From Frigoribacterium sp. ACAM 257 (GTDB taxonomy: Bacteria; Actinomycetota; Actinomycetes; Actinomycetales; Microbacteriaceae): a DNA stretch of 64,000 bases. The DNA lies in NCBI RefSeq assembly GCF_007954365.1, contig NZ_VOLO01000001.1:682001-746000 (forward strand), in the 5' to 3' direction. Made by a program: the position numbers and the translations under genes. The notes below the pieces were generated by a model. The model made no database searches. It was given only the letters and a program-made list of their open reading frames with translations, and was not told where the DNA came from. Positions 46,765 through 56,602 of the stretch are shown here, piece after piece; the stretch's first letter is position 1, and every line of letters begins with the position of its first letter.

Positions 46765-47236
46765 CGACAAGGGCTTCTTCGGTCCGTACCAGTACCCGCT
46801 CTGGGGCCTGTGGCTGGTGCTCGGCCTGTTCCTCCTGGCCCTCGTCGTCGCGTGGATCGTGTTCGTGCTGCGCTTCTCCGCCCGGCGACTGCCTCCGTCG
46901 GCCCGTCGCGCTGCCGCGTCGGCCGTCGTCGACCTGCCGTCCGTCCGCTTGCGCTACCTGGGCCTCATCGACGAGGTGCAGGCGGCCTCGCGCGACGGCC
47001 GCCTCGGCGAGCGGGCCGTGCACAGCCGGCTCAGCCTCCTCCTCCGGTTCTTCGTGCACGAGACGGCGGGCGCGGACACGCACGTGATGACCCTGGCCGA
47101 CCTGCGCGAGGCCGATCTGCCCCGCGTGGCCGACGCGGTCGAGCAGTGGTACCCGCCCGCCTTCGCCCAGCAGCACCCCGGCGACCCCGACCGGGCGGCC
47201 GAGACCGCTCGCGAGGTGGTGCGCTCGTGGTCCTGA
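46757..47236 (+). CDS. Small membrane protein of the MoxR-VWA operon
   Basis: A 159-residue protein with one N-terminal membrane helix (about residues 14-38, PLWGLWLVLGLFLLALVVAW) and a cytoplasmic helical domain. Its place between DUF58 and the VWA genes matches the DUF4381-like member of Bat operons, but the sequence is not conclusive. Overlaps both neighbours (8 and 10 bp). Confidence 0.8.
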   Translation: MLDDKGFFGPYQYPLWGLWLVLGLFLLALVVAWIVFVLRFSARRLPPSARRAAASAVVDLPSVRLRYLGLIDEVQAASRDGRLGERAVHSRLSLLLRFFVHETAGADTHVMTLADLREADLPRVADAVEQWYPPAFAQQHPGDPDRAAETAREVVRSWS

Positions 47237-48228
47237 TCTGGTGGTGGGCACTCCTGGCGGCCCTCGTCGTGTCGGGTCTCGGCGCGTGGCTCTGGCTCGT
47301 GGCGCGCCGCCGCGAGCGTGCCCGACTCCGCCGTGCCGGCACCCCGGTCGCCCACAGCGAGCGCCTGACCGAGCTCCCCGTGTACCGGCGGCTCGTCGCG
47401 CGCTACCGGGCCGCCCTCGTGGGCGCTCTCGTCCTCGTGATCGCCCTCGCCGGGCTCGGCGCCCTCCTGGTCGCGCGGCCCGGCACGGTCCAGGTCGTCG
47501 AGCCGCCCTCCTACAAGCGCGACATCGTCCTCTGCCTCGACGTCTCGGGGTCGATGACCGAGGTCGACTCCCAGATCGTCGCGACCTTCGCCGAGCTCGC
47601 CTCGGGGCTCGACGGGGAGCGGATCGGCCTGACCCTGTTCGACAGCTCGTCCGTCCAGGCCTTCCCGCTCACCGACGACTACGACTTCGTCGCCGAGCAG
47701 CTGGGCCGGTACCGTGCCTCGTTCGACAGCGCAGGAGAAGACGGCACGCGCTACTGGACGGGAACGGACCTCGGGCAGGGCGCCTCGCTGATCGGCGACG
47801 GCCTCGCCTCCTGCGCCCTCAGCTTCGACGGAGGCAGCGAGAGCACGCGACCGAAGTCGATCGTGTTGGCGACCGACAACTACGTGAACGGCGCGGCCCT
47901 GCTGACGCTCGACGACGCCGGGCAGCTCGCGACCGACCGCGGCATCAGGGTCTACGCCCTGAACCCCGCCGACTACTCGGACGACGCGGTCGCCGACGAG
48001 GTCGCCGGCGAGCTGCGCACGGTCGCGGAGTCGACCGGGGGCGGCTACTACGCGCTCGACGGCGCGACGACCGTGACCGAGGTCGTCCAGCGGATCGACG
48101 ACCAGGAGGCGGGCCTCTTCACCGGGACCCGTCGCCTCGTCACGACCGATGCCCCGCAGGCCGCGGTGATCATCGCGCTCCTGGCGGCCGCGGCGTCGTT
48201 CGTCCTGCTCTGGCGGGTGCGGCTGTGA
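47227..48228 (+). CDS. VWA-domain membrane protein (BatA-like)
   Basis: A 333-residue protein: helix at the N-terminus, second helix near residues 60-80, then a von Willebrand A domain with an intact metal site DVSGS in LCLDVSGSMTEVDSQ near residue 102, and a C-terminal helix (VIIALLAAAASFVLLW). This is the BatA layout with the VWA domain between membrane helices. GTG 47227 overlaps the previous stop by 10 bp. Confidence 0.9.
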   Translation: MVLIWWWALLAALVVSGLGAWLWLVARRRERARLRRAGTPVAHSERLTELPVYRRLVARYRAALVGALVLVIALAGLGALLVARPGTVQVVEPPSYKRDIVLCLDVSGSMTEVDSQIVATFAELASGLDGERIGLTLFDSSSVQAFPLTDDYDFVAEQLGRYRASFDSAGEDGTRYWTGTDLGQGASLIGDGLASCALSFDGGSESTRPKSIVLATDNYVNGAALLTLDDAGQLATDRGIRVYALNPADYSDDAVADEVAGELRTVAESTGGGYYALDGATTVTEVVQRIDDQEAGLFTGTRRLVTTDAPQAAVIIALLAAAASFVLLWRVRL

Positions 48229-49289
48229 CGGCCGTCGCCGGCTCGCTGCCCGCCGCGGTGGTGCTGCAGCCCGTGCTCCCGTGGTGGCTGCTCGTGGCCG
48301 TCGGCGGCGCTTTGCTGGGCTTCGTCGGGTGGAGGGTCGTCGCCGAGCGAGGCGACCGCCGCCTCCTCCGCAGCTGGGTGCGTCGCCTCGTGATCGTCGC
48401 GCTGCTGCTCGTCGTGGCCGTGCGTCCCGGCGTGCCCGGAGGCAGCGCGCAGGCGTCCTCGGCGGCGCTCAACGTGTTCTTCGTCGTCGACACCACCTCG
48501 AGCATCGCGGCGGAGGACTGGGACGGCGACCGCCCGAGGCTCGAGGGCGTCCGGAGCGACGTCGACGACATCGCGAGCGAGCTCGCCGGCGCCCGCTTCT
48601 CGCTCATCTCGTTCGACAGCACCGCCGTGCTCCGCACCCCGCTCACCGACGACGCCGCGGCCGTCGTGACGGCGGCCTCCGTGATGAACCAGGAGATCAC
48701 CTACTACTCCAGCGGCAGCAGCATCACCGAGGCCTCCGAGCTCCTGGCCGAGCGGCTGCGGGAGGCGCGCGAGGCCGACCCCGAGAGGGCGAACGTCGTC
48801 TACTACCTGGGCGACGGAGAACAGACGGCCGACGAGGCGCCCGGCTCGTTCGCGGCGGCCGCGGCGGACGTCGACGGGGGAGCCGTGCTCGGCTACGGGA
48901 CGGCCGCGGGCGGGCGCATGAAGGTCTTCGACGGGTACGGCGACGCCTACAGCAGCACCGAGTACATCAAGGACAGGACGCAGCCGGGCGAGCCGGACGC
49001 CCTCTCGGTGATCGACGAGGACGCCCTCCGCACGATGGCCTCCCAGCTCGGCGTCGACTACGACCACCGGGAGGCCGACACGGGCGTCGAGGCCGTCGTC
49101 GCCGACGCCCGCGACGGCGCGGTCGACTCCGACGAGGGGCGTGCCGAGGCCGTCGTCGACCTCTACTGGATCGCCGCCGTCCCGCTGTTCCTGCTCGCCC
49201 TGGTCGAGGTGGCCGTCGTCGCCCGCGCCCTCGCCGAGATCCGCGTCCGGCCCCGGGCCGACCGCACACCAGGAAGGACGTCGTCGTGA
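48225..49289 (+). CDS. VWA-domain membrane protein (BatB-like)
   Basis: A 354-residue protein with the same helix-VWA-helix layout as the preceding one. The metal site reads DTTSS in FFVVDTTSSIAAED near residue 87, i.e. Thr in place of the middle Ser of DxSxS, which can still bind metal. The C-terminal helix is near residues 310-332. GTG overlaps the previous stop by 4 bp, so the two VWA proteins are made together. Confidence 0.9.
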   Translation: MTAVAGSLPAAVVLQPVLPWWLLVAVGGALLGFVGWRVVAERGDRRLLRSWVRRLVIVALLLVVAVRPGVPGGSAQASSAALNVFFVVDTTSSIAAEDWDGDRPRLEGVRSDVDDIASELAGARFSLISFDSTAVLRTPLTDDAAAVVTAASVMNQEITYYSSGSSITEASELLAERLREAREADPERANVVYYLGDGEQTADEAPGSFAAAAADVDGGAVLGYGTAAGGRMKVFDGYGDAYSSTEYIKDRTQPGEPDALSVIDEDALRTMASQLGVDYDHREADTGVEAVVADARDGAVDSDEGRAEAVVDLYWIAAVPLFLLALVEVAVVARALAEIRVRPRADRTPGRTSS

Positions 49290-50131
49290 CCGACACCCTC
49301 GCCGCTCGGCCGGTCGGCCCTCCGCCCGCCGGCGAGCCGGACCGCGACCGTACGGCTGCCGCTGAGCCGAGCGTCGAGCAGTACCGTCGGCGGCTCCGCC
49401 GTCGCCTGTTCCTCTGGTCGGCACCGGTCGTGCTCGTCGTGCTCGTCGTGGCGCTGAAGCTGCTCAGCCTCCCCCTCTTCGCAGCGCTCACGCAGCACGC
49501 TTACGAGGGGCGCGCCTTCGAGCGCGCCGCCTCGCTCACGGCGCCCCTCGGCGTGGCGAACGTCGTCGAGCCCTGGGTGCACCACTTCGACCGCGGCACG
49601 GCCTGGGCGCAGGTCGGCGTGCTCGACGTCGCCCGGGACGAGTTCGTCACGGCGCTCGACCTCGCCCCCGAGGGGGACGAGACCGTCTCGTGCGTCATCC
49701 GCACCGATCTCGTCCTCGTGATCGAGGCGCAGGGGGACGCCGCCCTGCTCGAGCTGCGGTACGCCGACGCCGAGCAGCTGTACGAGCTCGGGCAGACGAC
49801 CATCGACGACGCTCCCGAGGGCTGCTTCCAGCCGCCGGACGACCCTCAGCAGCCGGACACGTCGCAGCCCCTCGACGACGCGCAGGGCAGGCTCGGCGAC
49901 AAGCAGCAGCAGGCCGAGGGCGGCGACCAGGGCGACCCCTCCGGAGGCGACGGCTCGGATCCCGGCCAGGGCGGCGGGGACGACGGAGGCGACTCCGGCT
50001 CCGGCGGCGCCGACCCGCTCGACCAGCTGCAGCAGCAGGGCGACGAGAGCCAGCAGGAACGCCAGCAGGACGCCGACCGCGAGCGGTACTACGAGCAGGC
50101 GCCGGGGGAGTACGACGGCAAGCCCTGGTGA
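49286..50131 (+). CDS. Membrane protein with disordered Gln/Gly/Asp tail, end of the MoxR-VWA operon
   Basis: A 281-residue protein: cytoplasmic N-terminus, one helix (about residues 42-66), then ~110 outer residues with helical TPR-like character (AWAQVGVLDVARDEFVTALD; LRYADAEQLYELGQTTI) and a long low-complexity tail rich in Gln, Gly, Asp and Ser. Two cysteines (CVIRTD, EGCFQPP) could form a disulfide. The position and TPR-like part recall BatC/BatE members. Start GTG overlaps the previous stop by 4 bp. Confidence 0.82.
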   Translation: MTDTLAARPVGPPPAGEPDRDRTAAAEPSVEQYRRRLRRRLFLWSAPVVLVVLVVALKLLSLPLFAALTQHAYEGRAFERAASLTAPLGVANVVEPWVHHFDRGTAWAQVGVLDVARDEFVTALDLAPEGDETVSCVIRTDLVLVIEAQGDAALLELRYADAEQLYELGQTTIDDAPEGCFQPPDDPQQPDTSQPLDDAQGRLGDKQQQAEGGDQGDPSGGDGSDPGQGGGDDGGDSGSGGADPLDQLQQQGDESQQERQQDADRERYYEQAPGEYDGKPW

Positions 50132-50197
50132 CGCTGGCCGGCACCGGCACCGGCACCGGCCTCGGGCCGCCGAGCCTCGCCACCTGAGGCACGCCCC

Positions 50198-50203
50198 TAT
50201 GCT
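50198..50203 (+). promoter_or_regulatory. -10 box of proS (leaderless)
   Basis: TATGCT with a 6-nt spacer (GGGCGG) to GTG 50210. Confidence 0.65.
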
Positions 50204-50209
50204 GGGCGG

Positions 50210-51973
50210 GTGTCCACGCGCCTCTCCCAGCTCTTCGTCCGCACCCTCCGTGAAGATCCCTCCGACGCGGAGGTGACCAGCCACCGCCTCCTCGTCCGGG
50301 CCGGCTACATCCGCCGCCAGGCCCCCGGCGTCTTCGCCTGGCTGCCCCTAGGCCTCCGGGTCAAGGCCAAGATCGAGGCCGTCATCCGCGAGGAGATGAC
50401 CGCCGCGGGTGCGCAGGAGGTGCACTTCCCTGCCCTGCTCCCGCGGGAGCCATACGAGGCCACCGGCCGCTGGACCGAGTACGGCGAGGGCATGTTCCGC
50501 CTCAAGGACCGCAAGGACGCGGACTACCTGCTCGCCCCGACGCACGAGGAGGCCTTCACGCTCCTGGTGAAGGACCTCTACTCGTCGTACAAGGACCTCC
50601 CGCTGACCCTGTTCCAGATCCAGGACAAGTACCGCGACGAGGCGCGGCCCCGTGCCGGCCTGCTGCGCGGCCGCGAGTTCACGATGAAGGACGCCTACTC
50701 GTTCGACGCGAGCGACGCCGGGCTCGAGGCCAGCTACCAGCTGCAGCGCGACGCCTACGAGCGGATCTTCACGCGTCTCGGCCTCGAGTACGTCATCGTC
50801 CAGGCCGACGCCGGCGCGATGGGCGGCTCGCGCTCCGAGGAGTTCCTGCACCCCACCGAGGTCGGCGAGGACACCTTCGTCCGCACGGCCGGCGGCTACG
50901 CCGCGAACGTCGAGGCCTTCACCACGGTCGTGCCCGAGTCGATCCCCCTCGAGGGGCTCGCCGAGGCCGTCGCCCTCGAGCCCGCCGACACCCCGACCAT
51001 CGCCGGGCTCGTCGAGCAGCTGAACGACTCGCACCCGCGCGACGACGGCCGTCCCTGGACCGCCGGCGACACCCTCAAGAACGTCGTCGTCGCCCTGGTC
51101 CACCTGGACGGCACCCGCGAGGTCGTCGTCGTCGGGCTGCCCGGCGACCGTGACGTCGACGTGAAGCGCCTCGAGGTCGCCTTCGCGCCGGCCGAGGTCG
51201 AGGCCGCCGGCGACGCCGACTTCGCGCGGCACCCCGTGCTCGTCAAGGGCTACCTCGGGCCGCAGGTGCTCGGCAGCGAGTCCGAGTCGGGCATCCGCTA
51301 CGTCGTCGACCCGCGGGTCGTCGACGGCTCCGCCTGGGTCACCGGCGCGAACGCTCCCCGCCTGCACGTCTCGGGCCTCGTCGCCGGCCGCGACTTCGTG
51401 CCGGACGCCGTCATCGAGGCGGCACAGGTGCGCGAGGGCGACCCGGCCCCCGACGGCTCCGGCCCCATCGAGACCGCCCGCGGCATGGAGATCGGCCACG
51501 TGTTCCAGCTCGGCCGCAAGTACGCCGAGGCGCTCGGCCTCAAGGTGCTCGACGAGAACGGCAAGCAGGTCACCGTCACCATGGGCTCGTACGGCATCGG
51601 CGTGACGCGCATCCTCGCGGTGATCGCCGAGGCGAACAACGACGCCAAGGGCCTCGTCTGGCCGGCGAACGTCGCGCCGTTCGACGTGCACGTCGTCGCG
51701 ACGGGCAAGGACCCGGTCGTCTTCGAGGTGGCCGAGGCGCTCACCGCCGCGCTCGAGGCGCACCGCCTCGACGTGCTCTACGACGACCGCCCCAAGGTCT
51801 CGCCCGGGGTCAAGTTCGGCGACGCCGAGCTGCTCGGCGTGCCGCAGATCGTCGTCGTCGGCCGCTCGGCGGGCGAGGGGATCGTCGAGCTCTGGGACCG
51901 CCGCACGGGCGAGCGCACGCCCGTCCCGGTGGCCGAGGCCGTCGCGGCCCTGTCGGCTCCGCGCGCCTCCTGA
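50210..51973 (+). CDS. proS: Prolyl-tRNA synthetase (bacterial type)
   Basis: A 587-residue class-II synthetase. Motif 2/3 regions are visible as [20 protein letters not shown] (near residue 110), [20 protein letters not shown] (near 146) and [20 protein letters not shown] (near 461). Between them lies the ~180-residue insertion (INS) editing domain that removes mischarged alanine. The C-terminal anticodon-binding domain ends near 580. Leaderless promoter just upstream. Confidence 0.97.
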   Translation: MSTRLSQLFVRTLREDPSDAEVTSHRLLVRAGYIRRQAPGVFAWLPLGLRVKAKIEAVIREEMTAAGAQEVHFPALLPREPYEATGRWTEYGEGMFRLKDRKDADYLLAPTHEEAFTLLVKDLYSSYKDLPLTLFQIQDKYRDEARPRAGLLRGREFTMKDAYSFDASDAGLEASYQLQRDAYERIFTRLGLEYVIVQADAGAMGGSRSEEFLHPTEVGEDTFVRTAGGYAANVEAFTTVVPESIPLEGLAEAVALEPADTPTIAGLVEQLNDSHPRDDGRPWTAGDTLKNVVVALVHLDGTREVVVVGLPGDRDVDVKRLEVAFAPAEVEAAGDADFARHPVLVKGYLGPQVLGSESESGIRYVVDPRVVDGSAWVTGANAPRLHVSGLVAGRDFVPDAVIEAAQVREGDPAPDGSGPIETARGMEIGHVFQLGRKYAEALGLKVLDENGKQVTVTMGSYGIGVTRILAVIAEANNDAKGLVWPANVAPFDVHVVATGKDPVVFEVAEALTAALEAHRLDVLYDDRPKVSPGVKFGDAELLGVPQIVVVGRSAGEGIVELWDRRTGERTPVPVAEAVAALSAPRAS

Positions 51974-51982
51974 CGTCCCCGG

Positions 51983-52023
51983 CCCGCGCCTCCGCATGTC
52001 CTCCGGGACGCAGGAGGCGCGGG
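51983..52023 (+). repeat. REP-like hairpin after proS
   Basis: Perfect 11-base arms CCCGCGCCTCC (51983-51993) and GGAGGCGCGGG (52013-52023); the 19-base loop itself can form a smaller stem (GTCC/GGAC). Starts 10 bp after the proS stop, so it may also end that transcript. The same GGAGGCGCGGG half-site recurs near 41871 and 38834. Confidence 0.75.
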
Positions 52024-52057
52024 TCGCGCACGGTGCTCGGCCTCCGTCGCTCTCGGG

Positions 52058-52063
52058 TACCGT
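52058..52063 (+). promoter_or_regulatory. -10 box of the nusA operon
   Basis: TACCGT with a 6-nt spacer to an ATG at 52070, which opens a 23-codon upstream ORF rather than nusA itself. Confidence 0.6.
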
Positions 52064-52069
52064 AGGGGG

Positions 52070-52141
52070 ATGCTGTGCGCGCCACCGTGCGCGCAGCCTG
52101 AAGATCTGAACAGTGGAGGCCCTCAGTGGACATCGACCTGA
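52070..52141 (+). CDS. Possible leaderless upstream ORF (23 aa) overlapping the nusA start
   Basis: ATG 52070 to TGA 52139-52141, product begins MLCAPPCAQPEDLNSGG (two cysteines, three prolines early). Its ATG stands exactly where the leaderless starts of other genes in the window stand relative to a TANNNT box. It runs through the nusA ribosome site (GGAGG 52115-52119) and past the nusA GTG (52126) by 16 bases. Translation of it would pass ribosomes over the nusA start and could control it. Existence as a peptide is inference. Confidence 0.45.
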   Translation: MLCAPPCAQPEDLNSGGPQWTST

Positions 52142-53112
52142 GCGTGCTGCGCCTCATGGAGCGCGAGCGCGAGATCCCCTTCGAGGAACTCGTGGGGATC
52201 ATCGAGCAGGCCATCCTCACGGCCTACCTCAAGCACACCGACCAGCCCGAGAGCCGCGTGCCGGCGGCCAGGGTCGAGCTCGACCGCAAGAGCGGACACG
52301 TGTCCGTGTTCGCGATCGAGCGCGACGAGGAGGGCGAGGTCGTCGGCGAGTCCGTCGACAGCCCCAGCGACTTCGGCCGCATCGCCGCCTTCGCCGCGAA
52401 GCAGGTGATCAACCAGCGCCTGCGCGACATCGGTGACGACAAGGTGCTCGGCCAGTTCAAGGGCCGGGAGGGCGACATCGTCGCCGGCGTGATCCAGCAG
52501 GGCCCCAACCCCCGCATGGTGCACGTCGACCTCGGCACGATCGAGGCCATCCTGCCGCCCGAGGAGCAGGTCCCCGGCGAGAAGTACGTCCACGGCTCGC
52601 GCATCCGCGTCTACGTGACCGGCGTCAGCAAGGGCACGAAGGGGCCGCAGATCACGGTCTCGCGGACGCACCCCTCGCTGGTGCGCAAGCTCTTCGCGCT
52701 CGAGGTGCCCGAGATCGCGAGCGGCGTCGTCGAGATCGTCTCGCTGGCCCGTGAGGCCGGACACCGCACCAAGATCGCGGTCCGCGCCACCGAGCCCGGC
52801 GTCAACGCCAAGGGCGCGTGCATCGGCGAGATGGGCGCTCGGGTCCGCGCCGTCCAGACCGAGCTCGGCGACGAGAAGATCGACATCGTCGACTACTCGA
52901 GCGACCTGCCCGTCTTCGTCGCGAGCGCGCTCTCGCCGGCGAAGGTGTCGTCGGCGTTCGTCATCGACCAGGCGACCAAGGCCGTCCGCGCCCTGGTGCC
53001 CGACTACCAGCTGTCCCTCGCCATCGGCAAGGAGGGGCAGAACGCCCGTCTCGCCGCGAAGCTCACGGGCGCGCGCATCGACATCCAGCCCGATTCGATC
53101 CTCGAGGACTAG
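52126..53112 (+). CDS. nusA: Transcription elongation factor NusA
   Basis: A 328-residue RNA-polymerase-binding factor for pausing, termination and antitermination. N-terminal domain [21 protein letters not shown]1 domain with [18 protein letters not shown] near residue 120, then KH domains ([20 protein letters not shown] near 186; [20 protein letters not shown] near 296). It lacks the acidic C-terminal repeats of E. coli NusA, as in other Actinobacteria. GTG has GGAGG 6 nt upstream. rimP, usually directly before nusA, is absent here. Confidence 0.97.
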   Translation: MDIDLSVLRLMEREREIPFEELVGIIEQAILTAYLKHTDQPESRVPAARVELDRKSGHVSVFAIERDEEGEVVGESVDSPSDFGRIAAFAAKQVINQRLRDIGDDKVLGQFKGREGDIVAGVIQQGPNPRMVHVDLGTIEAILPPEEQVPGEKYVHGSRIRVYVTGVSKGTKGPQITVSRTHPSLVRKLFALEVPEIASGVVEIVSLAREAGHRTKIAVRATEPGVNAKGACIGEMGARVRAVQTELGDEKIDIVDYSSDLPVFVASALSPAKVSSAFVIDQATKAVRALVPDYQLSLAIGKEGQNARLAAKLTGARIDIQPDSILED

Positions 53113-53212
53113 GCCTGGATGTCGAGGCGCGCGCCGGGTCGACGACGCGCCAGCGTCGGCGGTCCGGTCCTGTGCCTGACCCATCCAGCCCGATTCGATC
53201 CTCGAGGACTAG
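53082..53212 (+). repeat. 31-bp direct repeat at the nusA 3' end
   Basis: The 31 bases 53082-53112, which hold the last codons and stop of nusA (starting CATCCAGCCCGATTCG), recur exactly at 53182-53212, offset by 100 bp. The bases flanking each copy differ. The second copy lies in the nusA-ylxR gap and codes for nothing recognised. Confidence 0.9.
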
Positions 53213-53291
53213 TCGACCTCGACGCCGGGGCGGACGGCACACCACGCCGTTCGCCCCCGGCGTCTCCCGTCCGCCGACCCGAGGGGGTAGA

Positions 53292-53597
53292 GTGGTACCC
53301 GTAAGAACGTGCATCGGTACTCGAGCGCGCGCTCCACGGTCCTCACTCGTGAGGGTCGTCGCCCGTGACGGACGCTTGGTGGTCGATGAGACCGCCACGC
53401 TGCCCGGGCGGGGTGCGTGGTTGACGCCTTCGATGGACGCGTTCGAGTCGGCAGTGAAACGCAGGGCCTTCCGCCGTGCGCTCCGCCTCGACTCCGAGCC
53501 CGACACCGAGCCGCTCCGCGACCACCTGACGCGGCTGCGAGCCGATGCGCACACCCCGAGTTCCACCACGACCACTGGCCACGACAGAACAGGCTGA
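53292..53597 (+). CDS. ylxR: YlxR family RNA-binding protein (DUF448)
   Basis: A 101-residue protein with VPVRTCIGTRARAPRSSLVR at the start and GRGAWLTPSMDAFESAVKRR near residue 38, the two conserved YlxR segments; it sits between nusA and infB as usual. Reported roles include RNA binding and, in some species, regulation of RNase P. GAGGGGG (53281-53287) lies 4 nt before GTG 53292. The C-terminus is a threonine-rich tail. Confidence 0.88.
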   Translation: MVPVRTCIGTRARAPRSSLVRVVARDGRLVVDETATLPGRGAWLTPSMDAFESAVKRRAFRRALRLDSEPDTEPLRDHLTRLRADAHTPSSTTTTGHDRTG

Positions 53598-53692
53598 CAG
53601 GCACATGGACAACTAATGAGCGGCTCGAAATGAGACCCGTCCAGAACTGACGGCTCCCTCCTGACCGGGAAGGGGCCCGAGACAGGAGAACT

Positions 53693-56506
53693 GTGGCTAA
53701 ACCACGCGTACACGAGATCGCCAGCGAGCTGGGGATCGACAGCAAGACCGCACTAGAGAAGCTCAAGGAGATGGGCGAGTTCGTCAAGGGACCGTCCTCC
53801 AGCGTCGAGCCCCCCGTGGCCCGCAAGCTGCGCCAGGCCTTCGCCGGTGCCGCCGCAGCGGCGCCCAAGACCGCTGCCGCGCCCTCCGCGAGCACGAAGG
53901 CGTCGGCCCCCGCCGCCTCCTCGGCTCCGAAGCCCGGCGGGCCCCGTCCCGCCGCCCCCAAGCCTCCCGTCGCCGAGCAGCCCGCTGCTCCCGTCGAGGC
54001 CCCTGCCGCCGCTGACGACACGGAGGCGGCACCTGCCCCCGTGGCGCCGCTGACGGTCGCAGAGCGTCAGGCCCAGGCCGAGGCGCAGCGTGCCGCGGCC
54101 GCTGCCGCCAAGGAATCCGGCGCCGCGCCCGTCGCCGACGCTCCCGCCGAGTCCGGCGCCTCCGCGCCCAAGCCCGGCGGGCCCCGCCCCGGGGCTCCGG
54201 CTCCGCGCCCCGGCAACAACCCGTTCGCCAGCAACCAGGGCATGGGCCGCCCGAGCGCGCCCCGTCCCGGCGGCTCCGGCGCCGCGACCAGCATGCCCCG
54301 CCCCGGCGGAGCAGCAGGGCCGCGCCCGATGGCTCCCCGTCCCGGTGCTCCTCGTCCGGGCGCTCCGCGTCCCGGCGTCGGCGCCAGCCCCCGCCCCAAC
54401 GGCTTCGGCCAGCGCCCCGCCGGTGCCGGCGGTCGTCCCGGCGGTGCCGGCGGCGGCTTCCAGCGTCCCGGCGGCGGTGCTCCCGGCGCGGCCGGCGGCT
54501 TCCGTCCCGGCTTCGGCGCTCCCCGCCCTGCGGGCGGCGGCGGCGGTGGCCGTGGTCGCGGCCCCGGCGGCGGCACGGCCGGCGCGTTCGGTCGCGGCGG
54601 CGGCAAGAGCAAGGCACGCAAGTCGAAGCGGACCAAGAGGGCCGAGTTCGAGATGCGCTCCGCCCCGTCGTTGGGCGGCGTCAGCGTCCCCCGCGGCGAC
54701 GGCAGCACGATCGTCCGCCTTCGTCGCGGCGCGTCCATCAGCGACTTCGCCGACAAGATCGACGCCAGCCCCGGCAACCTGGTGACCGTCCTCTTCCACC
54801 TGGGAGAGATGGCGACCGCCACGGAGTCGCTCGACGACGCGACGTTCCAGGTGCTCGGCGAAGAGCTGGGCTACCGCATCCTCGTCGTCTCTCCCGAGGA
54901 CGAGGACAAGGAGCTCCTCGAGGGCTTCGACATCGACCTCGAACAAGAGCTCGAGGACGAGGACGAGGCCGTGCTGCAGGTCCGTCCGCCCGTCGTCACG
55001 GTCATGGGCCACGTCGACCACGGAAAGACCCGACTGCTCGACGCGATCCGCAACGCGAACGTCGTCGCCGGCGAGGCGGGCGGCATCACGCAGCACATCG
55101 GTGCCTACCAGGTCTGGGCGCCCCACGAGGGCGTCGAGCGCGCCATCACCTTCATCGACACCCCGGGCCACGAGGCGTTCACCGCCATGCGTGCCCGCGG
55201 TGCCCAGGTGACCGACATCGCGATCCTCGTGGTCGCGGCGGACGACGGCATCATGCCGCAGACGGTCGAGGCGCTGAACCACGCCCAGGCGGCCAACGTG
55301 CCGATCGTCGTCGCGGTCAACAAGATCGACAAGGAGGGCGCGAACCCGGCCAAGGTGCGTCAGCAGCTGACCGAGTACGGCCTGGTCGCCGAGGAATACG
55401 GCGGAGACGTGATGTTCGTCGACGTGTCCGCACGCGACAACAAGAACATCGACGCGCTGCTCGAGGCCGTCCTCCTCACGGCCGATGCCGGTCTCGACCT
55501 GCGGGCGAACCCGGACAAGGACGCTCGTGGAGTCGCGATCGAGGCGCGCCTCGACAAGGGCCGCGGCGCCGTCGCGACCGTGCTCATCCAGTCGGGCACC
55601 CTGCGGGTGGGCGACGCGATCGTGGCGGGAACGGCCTACGGCCGGGTCCGCGCGATGATGGACGAGAACGGCGACACCGTCGACGAGGCCTTCCCGAGCC
55701 GTCCCGTGCTCGTGCAGGGGCTCTCGAGCGTTCCCCGTGCCGGCGACACCTTCCTCGTCACCGAGGAGGACCGCACGGCCCGTCAGATCGCCGAGAAGCG
55801 CGAGGCCGTCGAGCGCAACGCGTCGCTGGCCAAGGCCCGCAAGCGCATCTCGCTCGAGGACTTCACCCGTGCTCTCGAAGAGGGCAAGGTCGAGGCGCTC
55901 AACATCATCATCAAGGGCGACGTCTCGGGTGCCGTCGAGGCGCTCGAGGAGTCGTTGCTCAAGATCGAGGTGGACGACAGCGTGCAGCTGCGCATCATCC
56001 ACCGCGGCGTGGGCGCCGTGACCGAGAGCGACGTCAACCTGGCGACCGTCGACAACGCGGTCATCATCGGGTTCAACGTCCGACCGGACACGAAGGCCCG
56101 CGAGCGTGCTGCCCGAGAGGGCGTCGACGTGCGCTTCTACTCGGTCATCTACGCCGCGCTCGAGGACATCGAGAACTCGCTCACGGGCATGCTCAAGCCC
56201 GAGTTCGAGGAGAAGCAGTCCGGTGTCGCGGAGATCCGCGAGATCTTCCGCTCGTCGAAGGTCGGCAACATCGCCGGCGTCATCGTGCGGTCGGGAACGA
56301 TCACGCGGAACGCCCGTGCCCGTGTCATCCGCGAAGGCGTGGTGGTCGGCGACAACCTCGCCATCGACTCGCTGCGTCGCTTCAAGGACGACGTCACCGA
56401 GGTCCGCACGGACTTCGAGGCCGGCATCGGTCTCGGCAAGTTCAACGACATCCAGATCGGCGACGAGATCGAGACCATCGAGATGGTCGAGAAGCCGCGG
56501 GGCTGA
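53693..56506 (+). CDS. infB: Translation initiation factor IF-2
   Basis: A 937-residue GTPase that brings fMet-tRNA to the ribosome. The N-terminal IF2-N domain ([18 protein letters not shown]) is followed by ~270 residues of low complexity rich in Ala, Pro, Gly and Arg ([14 protein letters not shown]-type repeats), a basic patch ([17 protein letters not shown]), then the G domain with GHVDHGKT near residue 440, [15 protein letters not shown] near 489 and [10 protein letters not shown] near 543. GTG start with ACAGGAGAAC upstream. Between ylxR and rbfA in the standard order. Confidence 0.98.
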   Translation: MAKPRVHEIASELGIDSKTALEKLKEMGEFVKGPSSSVEPPVARKLRQAFAGAAAAAPKTAAAPSASTKASAPAASSAPKPGGPRPAAPKPPVAEQPAAPVEAPAAADDTEAAPAPVAPLTVAERQAQAEAQRAAAAAAKESGAAPVADAPAESGASAPKPGGPRPGAPAPRPGNNPFASNQGMGRPSAPRPGGSGAATSMPRPGGAAGPRPMAPRPGAPRPGAPRPGVGASPRPNGFGQRPAGAGGRPGGAGGGFQRPGGGAPGAAGGFRPGFGAPRPAGGGGGGRGRGPGGGTAGAFGRGGGKSKARKSKRTKRAEFEMRSAPSLGGVSVPRGDGSTIVRLRRGASISDFADKIDASPGNLVTVLFHLGEMATATESLDDATFQVLGEELGYRILVVSPEDEDKELLEGFDIDLEQELEDEDEAVLQVRPPVVTVMGHVDHGKTRLLDAIRNANVVAGEAGGITQHIGAYQVWAPHEGVERAITFIDTPGHEAFTAMRARGAQVTDIAILVVAADDGIMPQTVEALNHAQAANVPIVVAVNKIDKEGANPAKVRQQLTEYGLVAEEYGGDVMFVDVSARDNKNIDALLEAVLLTADAGLDLRANPDKDARGVAIEARLDKGRGAVATVLIQSGTLRVGDAIVAGTAYGRVRAMMDENGDTVDEAFPSRPVLVQGLSSVPRAGDTFLVTEEDRTARQIAEKREAVERNASLAKARKRISLEDFTRALEEGKVEALNIIIKGDVSGAVEALEESLLKIEVDDSVQLRIIHRGVGAVTESDVNLATVDNAVIIGFNVRPDTKARERAAREGVDVRFYSVIYAALEDIENSLTGMLKPEFEEKQSGVAEIREIFRSSKVGNIAGVIVRSGTITRNARARVIREGVVVGDNLAIDSLRRFKDDVTEVRTDFEAGIGLGKFNDIQIGDEIETIEMVEKPRG

Positions 56507-56526
56507 CGCCCGGCGACGCATCGTCA

Positions 56527-56562
56527 GAGGCCCTGCCACGACTACGGTCGGGGCGGGGCCTC
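56527..56562 (+). promoter_or_regulatory. Hairpin between infB and rbfA
   Basis: GAGGCCC (56527-56533) pairs with GGGCCTC (56556-56562) across 22 bases. No T-run. It may attenuate or protect the upstream message. Confidence 0.45.
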
Positions 56563-56602
56563 ACCCCTCTCGCCCCCGGGCGAACAGCAGAAGGAGCAAC
56601 GA

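Noticed and set aside
53082-53212. attL/attR pair of an integrated element at nusA
   Set aside because: Only 69 bp lie between the repeats, there is no integrase, and nusA is not a usual attachment site; a local duplication is simpler.
53753-56539. A 928-codon open frame on the minus strand, opposite infB
   Set aside because: Mirror of the IF-2 coding frame; no motif found.
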